Of a stretch of DNA of 64,000 nucleotides, positions 1-8,995 are shown piece after piece (the stretch's first letter is position 1; each line of letters begins with the position of its first letter). The notes under the pieces are model-generated. The model made no database searches. It was given only the letters and a program-made list of their open reading frames with translations, and was not told the origin of the DNA. Origin of the DNA: Defluviimonas salinarum (GTDB lineage: Bacteria; Pseudomonadota; Alphaproteobacteria; Rhodobacterales; Rhodobacteraceae); NCBI RefSeq assembly GCF_026013545.1, contig NZ_JAPDOG010000011.1:62001-126000 (forward strand), read 5' to 3'. The position numbers and the translations under genes are program-made.

Positions 1-66
1 TCCTGAACGCTTCTGCAGGGCACCAGGGATGGAATCTGAAATGCGATAATTTTTTTCCGTTGCGCA

Positions 67-88
67 TTTTTCGCAAACATGCGAGAAA
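67..88. promoter_or_regulatory. Paired TGCGAAAA-type sites upstream of the outer-membrane protein gene
   Basis: A reverse-oriented TTTTTCGCA (67-75) is followed three bases later by ATGCGAGAAA (79-88), giving an imperfect inverted pair about 50 bases upstream of the start at 138. A related ATGCGATAAT lies at 41-50. The same core recurs across the window. A role in transcription is inferred only from position and recurrence. Confidence 0.35.
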
Positions 89-137
89 TCATCAAGCGGT
101 CGCCTTCTGCGGCCAGAACCACCGGAGACACACGATC

Positions 138-1256
138 ATGACCATCGGCCTCAAGCAAGCCGCCCTGCTTCTCGCCGGCCTCACGGCGACGTCCGCCCAG
201 GCCGATGTCCGGGACCTCTTCAGCGCCGTCCGGCTCTCGAGCTCCAGGCACGTCACCGGCCTTTCGTCCACCCCGGCGCCGGCTCAGATCAACAAGCTCT
301 TCAACGCCATCCGTCTCTCCGGGTCCGAGCGCCTCATGGTCCACACCTTGTCGCTGCCGGGCATGCCGCGCGACGCCGTCCAGGCTCGCGAGCAGCTCCT
401 CACCCGCATGGGGTATCGCGGGGCGCCGGGTACGATCGGCGACTCCGGCCTGTCCTTCTCCCCGGTCATGACACATGACGGGAACGTCAATGGCGGCTTC
501 GCGTCCGACACGCTCGTCGTCGCCGGCATCCCGTTCACGCTCGGCGAGGAATACAAGGCTGTCGGCGGCCTTCTCCTCGGGGTGAGTGGCAGCGGCCGGA
601 TGCGTATGGCCGTGGCGGAGAACACCGCGCTCGATGTCCGTTATGGCGGGGTGGTCAGCTACGCCCCGGAGCATGACATGGCGAAGATCAGCCTGGGTGG
701 TGAGGCCTGCCTGCGCCGCATGCATTCCTTTTCCACCTACTCGCATGCCTGCGTCGACACGACACTCCAGCGCTACGAGCTCGGCGAGTCGAACCGGTTC
801 GGTGCGAAACTCGGCGTGACCCATGCCTTCACCGCGGCGGGCGGCGTCCACGAGGTCAGTGCGGACCTGATGGTGAACCGCTACCTCAACGCGACCGACT
901 ACAGCCAGCCGGTGGCCTCCGTGAGCCTCACCTCGGCGCTGCCGGTTCCCGCCGTGATCTCGGCAGGCGTCCAGGTGGGCGGTTCGGCCGGGGATAACAT
1001 GGTGATGCGCGAAAAGCTGAACCTCGGTCTGGGCTTCCTCGCCTGGGAGCGGCCGACCTCGATCTCGGTCAGCCTGCAAAACAACCGCGGCAGCCAGTTT
1101 CTCGGCGAAGCCCTGGAGAGCCGCGTGACGACGATCGGCGCCAGTCACCAGTTCAACGAGAAGCTGACCGTTTCGGCCAGCGTGTCGATCACCGACTCCT
1201 CGGCCGCCTTCTTCGATGACACCGCCTACGGGTTCAGCGCGAACTGGCGGTTCTGA
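138..1256 (+). CDS. Putative outer-membrane beta-barrel protein
   Basis: 372 residues. A hydrophobic leader at residues 5-22 ending in AQA looks like a signal peptide. The rest has alternating hydrophobic/polar stretches and ends in YGFSANWRF, a C-terminal aromatic strand typical of outer-membrane barrels. A short direct repeat (LFSAVRLSSS near 27-36, LFNAIRLSGS near 54-63) lies just after the leader. I chose ATG 138 because GGAG sits about ten bases upstream and the signal peptide then starts at residue 1; a longer reading frame from 60 would bury it. The family is not recognised. It stands alone and is followed by a strong terminator. It could be a surface protein or porin-like barrel. Confidence 0.6.
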   Translation: MTIGLKQAALLLAGLTATSAQADVRDLFSAVRLSSSRHVTGLSSTPAPAQINKLFNAIRLSGSERLMVHTLSLPGMPRDAVQAREQLLTRMGYRGAPGTIGDSGLSFSPVMTHDGNVNGGFASDTLVVAGIPFTLGEEYKAVGGLLLGVSGSGRMRMAVAENTALDVRYGGVVSYAPEHDMAKISLGGEACLRRMHSFSTYSHACVDTTLQRYELGESNRFGAKLGVTHAFTAAGGVHEVSADLMVNRYLNATDYSQPVASVSLTSALPVPAVISAGVQVGGSAGDNMVMREKLNLGLGFLAWERPTSISVSLQNNRGSQFLGEALESRVTTIGASHQFNEKLTVSASVSITDSSAAFFDDTAYGFSANWRF

Positions 1257-1299
1257 GCGCGAGCGGCCAATCCTTCCGCGCAAGACGGGAAAGACGATA

Positions 1300-1338
1300 G
1301 TGAGGCGCCCCGGACCTGTCCGGTCCGGGGCGCCTCAC
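1300..1338. terminator. Long perfect hairpin, probable bidirectional terminator
   Basis: A 17-bp perfect stem (1300-1316 with 1322-1338) and a 5-base loop follow the gene ending at 1256. It lies between convergent genes. Only a short T stretch follows, so Rho-independent function is likely but not certain. Confidence 0.7.
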
Positions 1339-1410
1339 TTCAAAGCTGCGACCTGACGGCCCGCGCCCCGATGTCGCCCGGCATGCCGGGCGACGGTGGC
1401 CGCTCGCCTC

Positions 1411-1644
1411 CTAGATCCCGGCCGCGCGCTCAACCTGGAGCGTGCGCACGGTACCAACGCCGAACTTGCCATTGCAGGCCAGCGACCCGACCAGGATGCC
1501 CAGAAGGAAGCAGGTGGCAGCCAGAAGCGTGATCATTGACGCCAGCCCCGCCGCTCCCGGGCGGCGGGGCCGCTCCGGATGGCGCGCGAGCCAGGCCGCG
1601 TTACGCTTGATGCTGAGGTCGAAATCCGTTGGGGATGCGGGCAT
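1411..1644 (-). CDS. Small single-pass membrane protein
   Basis: 77 residues. The N-terminal half is polar and basic, followed by one hydrophobic segment (about 32-56) and a short tail. ATG 1644 has a strong AAGGAG six bases upstream; a longer frame reaching 1752 lacks this signal. No family is recognised. It reads convergently toward the outer-membrane protein gene and shares its terminator hairpin. Inner-membrane location is inferred from the single hydrophobic helix. Confidence 0.5.
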   Translation of the reverse strand: MPASPTDFDLSIKRNAAWLARHPERPRRPGAAGLASMITLLAATCFLLGILVGSLACNGKFGVGTVRTLQVERAAGI

Positions 1645-1855
1645 GGGGCACTCCTTATCGCTCCCCTTTTCGCATTCTCCGAGTCTTCGGGCAAGTGGGC
1701 CAGCAAACGCGGATGTGGACAGAGCCCGTCCGGTTTTCTGATCATCGGTCACGGCCTGGCACCATTCCTGGCCCCCGCCTCATACGATTACATAATCCCG
1801 CTTATGCGCCAAATGGCTGCCGCACCTCGTGAGCGCGCGGCAGCCTCCGGCATCA

Positions 1856-3232
1856 TCAGTAGAGCTTTGTCGAGAAGACGACCTCGACCGGTCTCCTGGC
1901 GGACGTGCCGACCGCAACCGCCTCGCCGAGCTGTCCATCGTTCGTGCCTGTGCAGGTCAGGCCGATACCGGGCGCCTGCATCGTCACGCAGGTCACGGTG
2001 TTGCCGAGCGCCAGTCCGCTCGTCTCGGTACCGAACTCGGAGGCCAGGACGGGCGACGACTGATCGCTGCTGCCGGCATCGCCGAGCTGGCCCGCGACGC
2101 CGGCACCCCAGCAGTAGATGCTGTTGTCGCTCTTGACCGCGCAACTGTGGCGCGTGCCGGTCTGAATGTCGACGACGCCGGACGTGAGACCGAGCACCTG
2201 CCGTGGCGCCCATTCGAAATCGGTTGAGACGATCGCTCCGCCGTCACCGACCTGACCCTGCCCATCCCACCCCCAGCACCAGGCGCTCCCTGACCTGACT
2301 GCGCAGCTGGTGTGGTTGAAAAGATTGATCTTCGTGGCGCCGCCAAACAGATACTGCGGAACCCAGGTGTTGACGGTCGACCCGTTGCCGACCTGGCCGC
2401 GACTGTTATCGCCCCAGCACCTGACGTTGCCATTCGTCTGCAGCACGCAGACGTGGTTGGTTCCGGAACTGACATCGGCGACGACACCCGTGCCGGCAAC
2501 GGTCAGCGGCGTATTGACCGCGGCTCCGGTCACCGCCGGATCGGAGCCGACCTTGCCATAGGTGTTGCGGCCCCAGCACTTGACGCTGCCGGCCGAGAGC
2601 ACGGCGCAGTTCGCCGAGATCGCCACCGCATCGGTAATGCCGACAACCAGTTGCGGCGTGGAGAAAATAGGCGACGTCGCGGAGCTGTTCGTCCCCACGC
2701 CATTGCCGAGACCACCCCACATCGACGGCCCCCAGCACAGGACCCGCCGGTCGGTTCGAAGGGCACAGGTCGTATTGAAGGTCGTCGCGATCTTCGTGAC
2801 GTTGCCAACCAGACCTACGACCTGGACCGGCGTGAGGCTGTCCACCGTTGTGCCGTTGCCGAGCTGGCCCTCGTTGTTCTGACCCCAGCAGATGACGCTG
2901 TTGGTCCACGTCAAGCCGCAGGTATGCGCATTCCCTGGCGCGAGCGCCTTGAGAAAGACGGGGTAACTGCAGGGGATGGCGGACACGCCCGGGGTAAGCT
3001 TGGCAAGGAAGGACTGGTCCGACCGCCAGTATTCGTCAGCGGTCTTGAGCGGGACCATGAGGTCCCCGATGTTCGAGCCCACCATGCGGCAGAGGCCGTG
3101 CGCGTCGATCATGACCTTGCCGCCGCCCCCGGGAACCGAGGTGGTGGTAAGTGCCTGCGCCGGAAGGGCGACGCCGAGTAGGCCTGATAGCATCACGAAT
3201 GCCGTCAGCGCCGCACGAAACCTGCTCAACAT
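1856..3232 (-). CDS. Secreted cysteine-rich RCC1-repeat (beta-propeller) protein
   Basis: 458 residues with a signal peptide ending ALPAQA (about 26). After a roughly 70-residue N-terminal part, at least six RCC1-like repeats run from about residue 100 to the end, each ending CWG-x-N/G-x-x-G-Q-L/V-G. Unusually, each blade carries two cysteines about ten residues apart (for example HTCGL...VICWG, TTCAL...VLCWG, HSCAV...IYCWG), suggesting one disulfide per blade after export. RCC1 propellers usually mediate protein or ligand binding; a surface adhesin or pilus-associated role is inference. ATG 3232 has GAGG six bases upstream; a TTG further out (3247) is less likely. It has its own candidate promoter and lies near two DsbC-like proteins. 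Confidence 0.75.
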   Translation of the reverse strand: MLSRFRAALTAFVMLSGLLGVALPAQALTTTSVPGGGGKVMIDAHGLCRMVGSNIGDLMVPLKTADEYWRSDQSFLAKLTPGVSAIPCSYPVFLKALAPGNAHTCGLTWTNSVICWGQNNEGQLGNGTTVDSLTPVQVVGLVGNVTKIATTFNTTCALRTDRRVLCWGPSMWGGLGNGVGTNSSATSPIFSTPQLVVGITDAVAISANCAVLSAGSVKCWGRNTYGKVGSDPAVTGAAVNTPLTVAGTGVVADVSSGTNHVCVLQTNGNVRCWGDNSRGQVGNGSTVNTWVPQYLFGGATKINLFNHTSCAVRSGSAWCWGWDGQGQVGDGGAIVSTDFEWAPRQVLGLTSGVVDIQTGTRHSCAVKSDNSIYCWGAGVAGQLGDAGSSDQSSPVLASEFGTETSGLALGNTVTCVTMQAPGIGLTCTGTNDGQLGEAVAVGTSARRPVEVVFSTKLY

Positions 3233-3259
3233 GATAGACCTCGACAATCAGACCGCGAT

Positions 3260-3308
3260 ACCGGCCAGAATAGCGGAAAACCGACTGATTAACAATCGGT
3301 TTTTCGCA
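3260..3308 (-). promoter_or_regulatory. Candidate sigma-70-type promoter of the RCC1 gene, with TGCGAAAA site
   Basis: Reading leftward, TTGTTA (3290-3295) and TATTCT (3267-3272) are separated by exactly 17 bases, close to a -35/-10 pair. The core TGCGAAAA (3301-3308) lies just upstream of the -35. Transcription would start about 28 bases before ATG 3232. Confidence 0.5.
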
Positions 3309-3337
3309 TTATTGCCGGCCCGTCTGGCGGAGGAGGA

Positions 3338-4243
3338 TCAGCCCCACAGCGCCTCGAACTCGCGCCATTCGCCTGCGGACATGCCCGAGTCGTCCTGCGT
3401 CACGGTCTCGCCGCGAAGCCGGCGCTTGATGACCTCGACCCCTTTTGCCGAGAGGTTCGCGCCCCCCATCCGGTAGTCGCGGAACGCGCCGTAGGCGATC
3501 GGCACCCAGTCCTTGACGATGCCGCACATCACTTCGGCATAGGCGCGGATCTCGTATTGCGCGTGCGCGTCCGCCCTGAGCCGCAGGAAGTGGAAGAGGT
3601 TGTGCAGGTCGGTCTTCCAGTACCACTGGGTATAGATATTCGCCGGCAGGTTCATCCGCGCCAGCTCGCGCGCGAGGCCCTTCTGGCCGTCCTGGCTCAG
3701 CATCGCCTCGTAGTGGTCGTAGCTGCGCATCGCGTCCTCGCGCAAAAGGTCAAGGACGCGCTGCGCCTCCTCGCCCTCAAGCAGCTCGCCGCGGCCCTGG
3801 TTGTTCACCGTGGACTGCGCCGCCAGATGCTCCGGGTCCGGGATGTAGAACTCGCGCTCGAGGATCGAGTAGCGCGCCGAATACTCGTTCACGTTGGCGG
3901 TGCGGTGGCGGATCCACTGGCGGGCGACGAAGACCGGCAGCTTGACGTGGAACTTGACCTCGCACATCTCGAACGGCGTCGAGTGCCAGTGCCGCATCAG
4001 GTAACGGATCAGCCCCTCGTCATTCGTGACATGCCTGGTGCCCCTGCCGTAGCTCACGCGCGCCGCCTGGGTGATCGCGCTGTCGTCGCCCATGTAGTCG
4101 ATGACCCGGACAAGACCGTGGTCGAGGACCTCATGCGGGGTGTAGAGATGCGCTTCCATCCCGGGCGCGACGGCGCGCAGGGTGGTGGACGAGGTCGAAC
4201 GCTGCTCGGCGATCTCGGCCCGCTGTTCTGCGGTCAGTGTCAT
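3338..4243 (-). CDS. thyX: FAD-dependent thymidylate synthase ThyX
   Basis: 301 residues. ThyX makes dTMP from dUMP using methylenetetrahydrofolate, FAD and NADPH. The signature RHR-x7-SAR is present as [13 protein letters not shown] (about 112-124), preceded by the conserved [17 protein letters not shown] stretch (84-100). Length is slightly above many bacterial ThyX proteins. A small membrane-protein gene ends 15 bases upstream on the same strand and may be co-transcribed. ThyX is common on phages and large plasmids, where it supports element replication; whether the host also has ThyA or ThyX cannot be seen here. Confidence 0.95.
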   Translation of the reverse strand: MTLTAEQRAEIAEQRSTSSTTLRAVAPGMEAHLYTPHEVLDHGLVRVIDYMGDDSAITQAARVSYGRGTRHVTNDEGLIRYLMRHWHSTPFEMCEVKFHVKLPVFVARQWIRHRTANVNEYSARYSILEREFYIPDPEHLAAQSTVNNQGRGELLEGEEAQRVLDLLREDAMRSYDHYEAMLSQDGQKGLARELARMNLPANIYTQWYWKTDLHNLFHFLRLRADAHAQYEIRAYAEVMCGIVKDWVPIAYGAFRDYRMGGANLSAKGVEVIKRRLRGETVTQDDSGMSAGEWREFEALWG

Positions 4244-4258
4244 TGTGCAATCCTTTGA

Positions 4259-4444
4259 TCAATTGTAGCGATACCAGGCCATGCCCGGCGTGTCGAAGCC
4301 CGCGAGCATCAGCGCGAGCGAGAGCGTAGCGAGTCCGCCGAAGGCAAGGAGGGTCCATTTTGCGTACTTCCTGGCGCGGATCACATGACCGCCCGGCCGC
4401 CGGTCCATGAATCTCCTGATCTTCCGGATGTGTTTCGTGCCCAT
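4259..4444 (-). CDS. Small basic single-pass membrane protein upstream of thyX
   Basis: 61 residues: a strongly basic N terminus (about 1-28) then one hydrophobic helix (about 30-48). It reads into thyX with a 15-base gap, so the two may form a transcript. No homologous family is recognised. The start ATG 4444 is the only good one, and no strong Shine-Dalgarno is visible. It may be real because it fills an otherwise empty gap and has a coherent membrane topology. Confidence 0.4.
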   Translation of the reverse strand: MGTKHIRKIRRFMDRRPGGHVIRARKYAKWTLLAFGGLATLSLALMLAGFDTPGMAWYRYN

Positions 4445-4464
4445 CCCGCGCCTCTCAAGTCAGA

Positions 4465-4540
4465 TTTTCGCTATCTCAGTTCTACATTTGCGAAAAACCA
4501 TAGACAATCCCAAATAGATGCACCACATATAATATATGAG
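4465..4540. promoter_or_regulatory. Divergent regulatory region: inverted motif pair and TATAAT
   Basis: TTTTCGC (4465-4471) and TTGCGAAAAA (4488-4497) form an inverted pair between the leftward gene at 4444 and the rightward gene at 4642. A perfect TATAAT (4528-4533) could be the -10 for the HTH gene, but no good -35 lies at the right spacing. Confidence 0.4.
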
Positions 4541-4641
4541 CCCCGGCCATGTCGGTTTTGGGTGTGCATGATGAATCGCGGGTTGAAGTGGCCACTCGGC
4601 GGATCGCGACACGGCCACGACGAAGAAAAACGGAATATGAG

Positions 4642-5082
4642 ATGTCTGAAAATGCGGAAATGACAATACCGGAGGCGGTCACCGCCTACGCCTCGGCCGG
4701 CCAGGAATACCACGTGCAGAGCCGTGGCCGGCCGGAGCGGAAGCCGGAAGAGGCGGCAAAGCGCATCCTGCGCCGCAAGAGGTTCGGCAATCGCCTGCGC
4801 GAGCTTCGCGAAACCGCGGGGCTGACCTTGAGTCGCGCCGCCCAGTTGGCTGGCATGTCCTCGCCGCGCAAGCTCTCGCAGTACGAAACGACCTGCTACC
4901 CGCCCGGTGACATCGTGGCGCGCCTGGCGCCGCATTACGGCGTCGAGGAGCGCGATCTCGCGGCGATGGTGCTCTCCCATTCGGACCCGATCCTCTACCA
5001 GGGCATCACCGGCACGCCCGGCTATGAGCCGCACCCTGACGAGATCGCCGATTACCTGCGCAACGGCTCGGCCGTGGGCTGA
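4642..5082 (+). CDS. XRE-family helix-turn-helix regulator
   Basis: 146 residues. Residues about 48-105 fit a Cro/CI-type helix-turn-helix: RFGNRLRELRETAGLTLS, then AAQLAGMSSPRKLSQYE as the turn and recognition helix, then a closing helix. The C-terminal about 40 residues (DPILYQGITGTPGYEPHPDE) are unlike common XRE partners. ATG 4642 follows GGAATATGAG; an upstream in-frame ATG at 4549 lacks a ribosome site. It precedes the two DsbC-like genes (26-base gap), so it may regulate them or its own divergent promoter. It is one of three candidate DNA-binding proteins that could read the recurrent TGCGAAAA motif. Confidence 0.75.
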   Translation: MSENAEMTIPEAVTAYASAGQEYHVQSRGRPERKPEEAAKRILRRKRFGNRLRELRETAGLTLSRAAQLAGMSSPRKLSQYETTCYPPGDIVARLAPHYGVEERDLAAMVLSHSDPILYQGITGTPGYEPHPDEIADYLRNGSAVG

Positions 5083-5107
5083 GCCGCCACGAGATCTGGA
5101 GATTCAC

Positions 5108-6385
5108 ATGACCTTTCTTGTACGGGCGGTCTCGCCGCTCCGCCGCGCCGGGCCGGCGCTCGCCGCGGTGATCCTCGCTGTCGCGGGAGGCCAGGCTTTC
5201 GCCCAGGAAGCTCCCGGCTTCCTCAAGGACCTGCCCTCCCGGTATCGCGGCGAGATCCTCGGCCTGCAGGCCTGGAGTATCGACGATTCCGACGTTGTGT
5301 GGTTCGTTTCGCCCGACGGCCAGGGCCTGATCGGCGGCTACGCCTACGACCTGGGTGGCCAGGATGTCGGCTCCGCCGCACTCGGGGTGACGCCGGTCGA
5401 TGCCTGGTCAAGCTTCGGCCTGGCGCGTCCCGGGGCCGGACCGGTCATCAGCCCGGTCGGCGAAAATCTTTCGCCCTTCCCTGGGGTCGATGACGGCGAG
5501 GCCGTCTCCGCGGTTCCTGACACCGTGACCCCTCCGGAGTCGGTAAAGCTCGTCGAAGACGCGATGGCGGTGGCGCGCGAGGCGCTTGCGGACCTTCCCG
5601 ACGAGAAGCAGAAGGCGGTCCTGACAGATCTCGTCGAGCGTATGGACCGCGCCCGCACCCCCGAGGAGTTCCAGCTTCTCCTGCTTGAATGGAGTGGTCA
5701 GGTCAGGGGCGAAACGGCTATGACCGAGGCGGCGCGGGCGGCTCTCGCCCAGGTTCCCGGCCTGCCGGAAACCACGCTTTCGGTCGAACCCGCTGCCGTG
5801 ACGCCTCCGCCGACGGTACTGATGCCGGTCGACGATGGCGCTCCGGCCACGGTCGACCCCGCCGCCACGGCGAATGCCGAGGGTAATGGCGCGGCGCTTA
5901 TCGAGACGATCCGCAAGGACGCCTTCTGGTTCGCGGTCGGCGCCAGCGATGCGCCGGTGGTCTATGCCTTCATCGATCCCCAGTGCCCCTACTGCGCGAA
6001 ATCGATCCGCAACCTGCGCCCGGATGTCGAGGGTGGCAGGCTGCAGCTCCGGGTGATCCTGGCGCCGCTCATCTCCAAGACCTCGCCGGCCTCGATCGCC
6101 GGGATCCTGCTGTCGGATGACCCGGTCGGGGCGTTCTGGGAGCACGAGATCCTCTATGCTGAGCGCGGCGCCTCGGATCTCGTGAAGCGGGACTTCTCCG
6201 AACTGCCCGCCACCATGAACCAGGGCCTCAAGAAGAACTACGACATCGTCGTCGACAACAAGCTTCCTGGCGTTCCGTTCTTCGCATGGAGTACCGCCGA
6301 GGGACCGAAGTTCCTGTCCGGCGTACCCGAGGCGGGCCGGTTCTCGGAGGCACTCCGCGATTCCTACGACGGCATCGTGCAGTGA
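5108..6385 (+). CDS. DsbC/DsbG-like periplasmic thiol:disulfide protein (CPYC)
   Basis: 425 residues. A signal peptide (about 1-32, ending AFA) leads to an N-terminal domain and a proline/alanine-rich linker, then a thioredoxin fold: VVYAFIDPQCPYC with active-site cysteines at 293 and 296, and the cis-proline loop GVPFF near 388-392. The size is well above the roughly 240 residues of DsbC/DsbG because of a long N-terminal extension. It probably isomerises or reduces disulfides in exported proteins; IncI transfer regions carry a comparable DsbC-like protein (TrbB). ATG 5108 has GGAG seven bases upstream. It sits 22 bases before a paralogue. Confidence 0.8.
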   Translation: MTFLVRAVSPLRRAGPALAAVILAVAGGQAFAQEAPGFLKDLPSRYRGEILGLQAWSIDDSDVVWFVSPDGQGLIGGYAYDLGGQDVGSAALGVTPVDAWSSFGLARPGAGPVISPVGENLSPFPGVDDGEAVSAVPDTVTPPESVKLVEDAMAVAREALADLPDEKQKAVLTDLVERMDRARTPEEFQLLLLEWSGQVRGETAMTEAARAALAQVPGLPETTLSVEPAAVTPPPTVLMPVDDGAPATVDPAATANAEGNGAALIETIRKDAFWFAVGASDAPVVYAFIDPQCPYCAKSIRNLRPDVEGGRLQLRVILAPLISKTSPASIAGILLSDDPVGAFWEHEILYAERGASDLVKRDFSELPATMNQGLKKNYDIVVDNKLPGVPFFAWSTAEGPKFLSGVPEAGRFSEALRDSYDGIVQ

Positions 6386-6408
6386 CAAGCGCAAAGAGAG
6401 TGCGAATA

Positions 6409-7566
6409 ATGCAGAAGATCACCCTTACCCTGATCGCCGCCCTTCTGGGTGGCGCCACTTATGCCGGCGAGGCGACTTCGGATACCGGCGCCGCGGCGCC
6501 GGCGCTCGAGGCGGCCGCTCTTTCCGCTCCGGGCGCCGCCGCTCCCGAAGCCTTCACGGCCATTCCCGGGATCACCCCGGCCGGACGGATCGGCGGCATG
6601 GATGCCTGGACCACCGGTGCGGCCCCCTTCCTGTGGATGACAGATCCCGACAGCGGCCGGATGTTCGCCGGCTTCGTCTTCGACCGTGACGGCCGTAGCC
6701 TGCATCCGGATCATGCCGGAGACGACGCGATGACCGTCGCTGCGCTGATCGCCGAGACATTCGGGGCCAACGCCATCCCGATCCCGGAGGAATACGCACC
6801 GGATATCGAGGCGATGCTGGCCCGGCTCGACGCTGCCACCCGGCAGGAGGCGACCCGCAAGCTCGTCGAGGCGGTGCGCCTGGTGACTGACGAGGCCGGC
6901 TTCCAGGCCGCGATCTCGGGCTGGCTTGAGGAGGTCTCGTCGATGCTGCCTGACGCGGCGGCTGACCCGGCCGTGAATCAGGGCGCGGCGGCGGTTTCCG
7001 GCGACGAGGCCTCCGCGGAAAGCGGCGCCTCGCTCCACGAGGCCCTGCAGGGCGCATCCTGGCTCGCGATCGGCGCGGCTGACGCCCCCGTGGTCTACGC
7101 GATCACAGATCCTTCCTGCGACGCCTGCCGGGCCGCGATCGCTTCCCTGAGGCCGGAGATCGAGGCGGGGCGGCTCCAGCTCCGGCTCGTCATGATCCCG
7201 GCCGTGGATGCCGATTCCGCCGGAACCATTGCCGGCATCCTGCTTGCCGTAGATCCGAAGGCTGCCGTCTTCGATCTTTCCCGCGTCGAAAACCCGGTCT
7301 TTCCGCTGCGTCGCGTCTCCGATCTCGACGAGGATCAGCGCCAGGCGCTCGATGGCAATCTCGCCCTCGCCCGGCGCTACCAGCTCCCGAGCGTTCCCTT
7401 CTTCGCCTTCAGGACCAGCGAGGGCGAGAAATACATCGCGGGCGCACCAACCGCCGAGCAGATTGCCGGCGCCCTGCCCGATCTGCCGTCGGCCGTGGAT
7501 GATACCGGGGGCGAAACCGCCGCCAGCGCGAACGAAGACGGCGTCAAGGATGGCGCGGCCGAATAG
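6409..7566 (+). CDS. DsbC/DsbG-like paralogue with CDAC active site
   Basis: 385 residues with a signal peptide (about 1-19). It is clearly paralogous to the preceding gene: DAPVVYAITDPSCDAC aligns with its neighbour's VVYAFIDPQCPYC, followed by the shared GRLQLR and IAGILL blocks and the cis-proline SVPFF. The active site is CDAC (237-240) rather than CPYC, which should alter redox potential and perhaps partner choice. The pair may split isomerase and chaperone or reductase roles; this is inference. A variant motif TGCGAATA overlaps the start region. A terminator follows at 7589-7619. Confidence 0.75.
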   Translation: MQKITLTLIAALLGGATYAGEATSDTGAAAPALEAAALSAPGAAAPEAFTAIPGITPAGRIGGMDAWTTGAAPFLWMTDPDSGRMFAGFVFDRDGRSLHPDHAGDDAMTVAALIAETFGANAIPIPEEYAPDIEAMLARLDAATRQEATRKLVEAVRLVTDEAGFQAAISGWLEEVSSMLPDAAADPAVNQGAAAVSGDEASAESGASLHEALQGASWLAIGAADAPVVYAITDPSCDACRAAIASLRPEIEAGRLQLRLVMIPAVDADSAGTIAGILLAVDPKAAVFDLSRVENPVFPLRRVSDLDEDQRQALDGNLALARRYQLPSVPFFAFRTSEGEKYIAGAPTAEQIAGALPDLPSAVDDTGGETAASANEDGVKDGAAE

Positions 7567-7584
7567 GGCGCAGCCGATCGACGA

Positions 7585-8991
7585 TCAGAGACCCGGTGCC
7601 TCGCGCTCCGGGTCTTTTTCTTTCTCGTGGTATGCGGCAAGCGCGCGCGCCTCTTCCCAGCCGAGGATCGAGCCCTCCGGATCGCCTCCGCCCCAGGTCT
7701 CCGGATCGGCCAGGATGATGCCATCCATGAGCCGCAGCGCGACCCCCTCGCAAGAGCAGGCGGCGCCGGTTTCCTTCGTTACCCGGTGTCCCGCGAAGGC
7801 GCAGGGATGGCCGCCGCCGATCGGTGTATGAGCGGGCCCGCCTTCGAGCAGCATCAGCCCCCTGCCCTTCACCTCGAGAAAGTCGAGCGTGCAGTTCACG
7901 CCGCCCCGCGGAAAGCGTTCGAGGGCGGAGCGGGTCTTGGCCGAGGTCTCGGCTTCCGGACGCCGGGCAGCGAAATGCCGCATGACCTCGAGCCCCATGA
8001 AGCGCGCCGAGAGGCCGCGCGCGACGGCCGCGTCGGCGATCCGCTGGCCGAGATCGGCCGCTTCGAGCGCCCTCGCGGCACTCTCGGGCGTCACCGTCCC
8101 TGCCCAGCCGTAATAGGAGGCGACGCCGGTCACCCTGCCGTTCTCGATAAAGACCCGCCATTCGCAAGGCCAGGATCCCTTGCCAGCGAAGATGGTGCCG
8201 TGGCGGTGGGGATCCGGGCCCTCCGCGCGCCGCGCCGCCTCCATCCAGGGCCGCGCAAGGTAGTGGATCACCGGCTTGTGCCCCGATGCAAAGGTCTCGA
8301 CGAAGCGGGTGTCGGTGGCATCGATCCGGCGGCGGTTGCCGTGCCGCACCCAGCCCGCGCCGACCTCGAGATCCTTGTCGAACGTGGCGCCGTCCTCGGA
8401 ACGCTCGATGACGCCTGCCCCGGCGAACGCCTTCAGCATCGAGGAGCCGGAGATGTTGGTGCGCACCATCCAGCCCGAGGGGATCTCGTCCATCGCGTCG
8501 TAGAGCGCCTCGCCGAGACGATGGCGGCGGATCTCGAGCTCCTCGGGGGACGGACCATCGGGCGCGGCGGTCTCGAGGATCTCCGGCATCGCCTTCGCGA
8601 TGCGGCGGCGGAGGCCGGCGCCGATATGCTCGGGGACCGCGATCTTCTGGTCGATGAGCGCGAGGTCGTCCTCGTGGAGCGAGAGGATCGTCCTCGCCGG
8701 AATCGCGGGAACGCCCGCCGCCTCGGCGAGAAAGAGCCAGTGCCGCAGGTCGCAGGCATCAAAACCGCCCGTCTGCCCTGCGGCGAGCTCCTCGGGCTCG
8801 AGCCAGGATCCGGCCTCCGCCTCGACGAAGGCGGCGACCTCCGCGATCCCCGAGACGGTGCGCCTGGCCACGTCTGCCGGCCCGGCGAAGAGCTTGGCGG
8901 TCTGGCCCGCGATCTGGCGCGCCTTGCGGCCGATCGCGCGCTGGCCGGCCACCACGTTCAGTTTTCCGATCAGGGTGCGGATATCGTTCAT
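7585..8991 (-). CDS. Putative ATP-grasp-fold protein
   Basis: 468 residues. I do not recognise a close family, but the second half has ATP-grasp-like features: WPCEWRVFIENGRVTG (about 274-289), like the E-x-R-V-F-V-x-x-G strand of R2K-type ATP-grasp proteins, and DFLEVKGRGLMLLEG (370-384) in the place of the metal-binding acidic residues. Such enzymes ligate carboxylates to amines or thiols using ATP. It is the last gene of a leftward cassette (kinase, GNAT, this gene) with tight spacing. The N-terminal 150 residues look helical and are unassigned. The enzymatic role is a tentative inference. Confidence 0.45.
   Translation of the reverse strand: MNDIRTLIGKLNVVAGQRAIGRKARQIAGQTAKLFAGPADVARRTVSGIAEVAAFVEAEAGSWLEPEELAAGQTGGFDACDLRHWLFLAEAAGVPAIPARTILSLHEDDLALIDQKIAVPEHIGAGLRRRIAKAMPEILETAAPDGPSPEELEIRRHRLGEALYDAMDEIPSGWMVRTNISGSSMLKAFAGAGVIERSEDGATFDKDLEVGAGWVRHGNRRRIDATDTRFVETFASGHKPVIHYLARPWMEAARRAEGPDPHRHGTIFAGKGSWPCEWRVFIENGRVTGVASYYGWAGTVTPESAARALEAADLGQRIADAAVARGLSARFMGLEVMRHFAARRPEAETSAKTRSALERFPRGGVNCTLDFLEVKGRGLMLLEGGPAHTPIGGGHPCAFAGHRVTKETGAACSCEGVALRLMDGIILADPETWGGGDPEGSILGWEEARALAAYHEKEKDPEREAPGL
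7589..7619 (+). terminator. Rho-independent terminator of the DsbC-like pair
   Basis: Stem AGACCCGG (7589-7596) with CCGGGTCT (7608-7615) followed by a T run. The T run is on the plus strand. The hairpin overlaps the 3' end of the convergent gene, whose stop codon is at 7585-7587. Confidence 0.75.
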
Positions 8992-8995
8992 GGTC

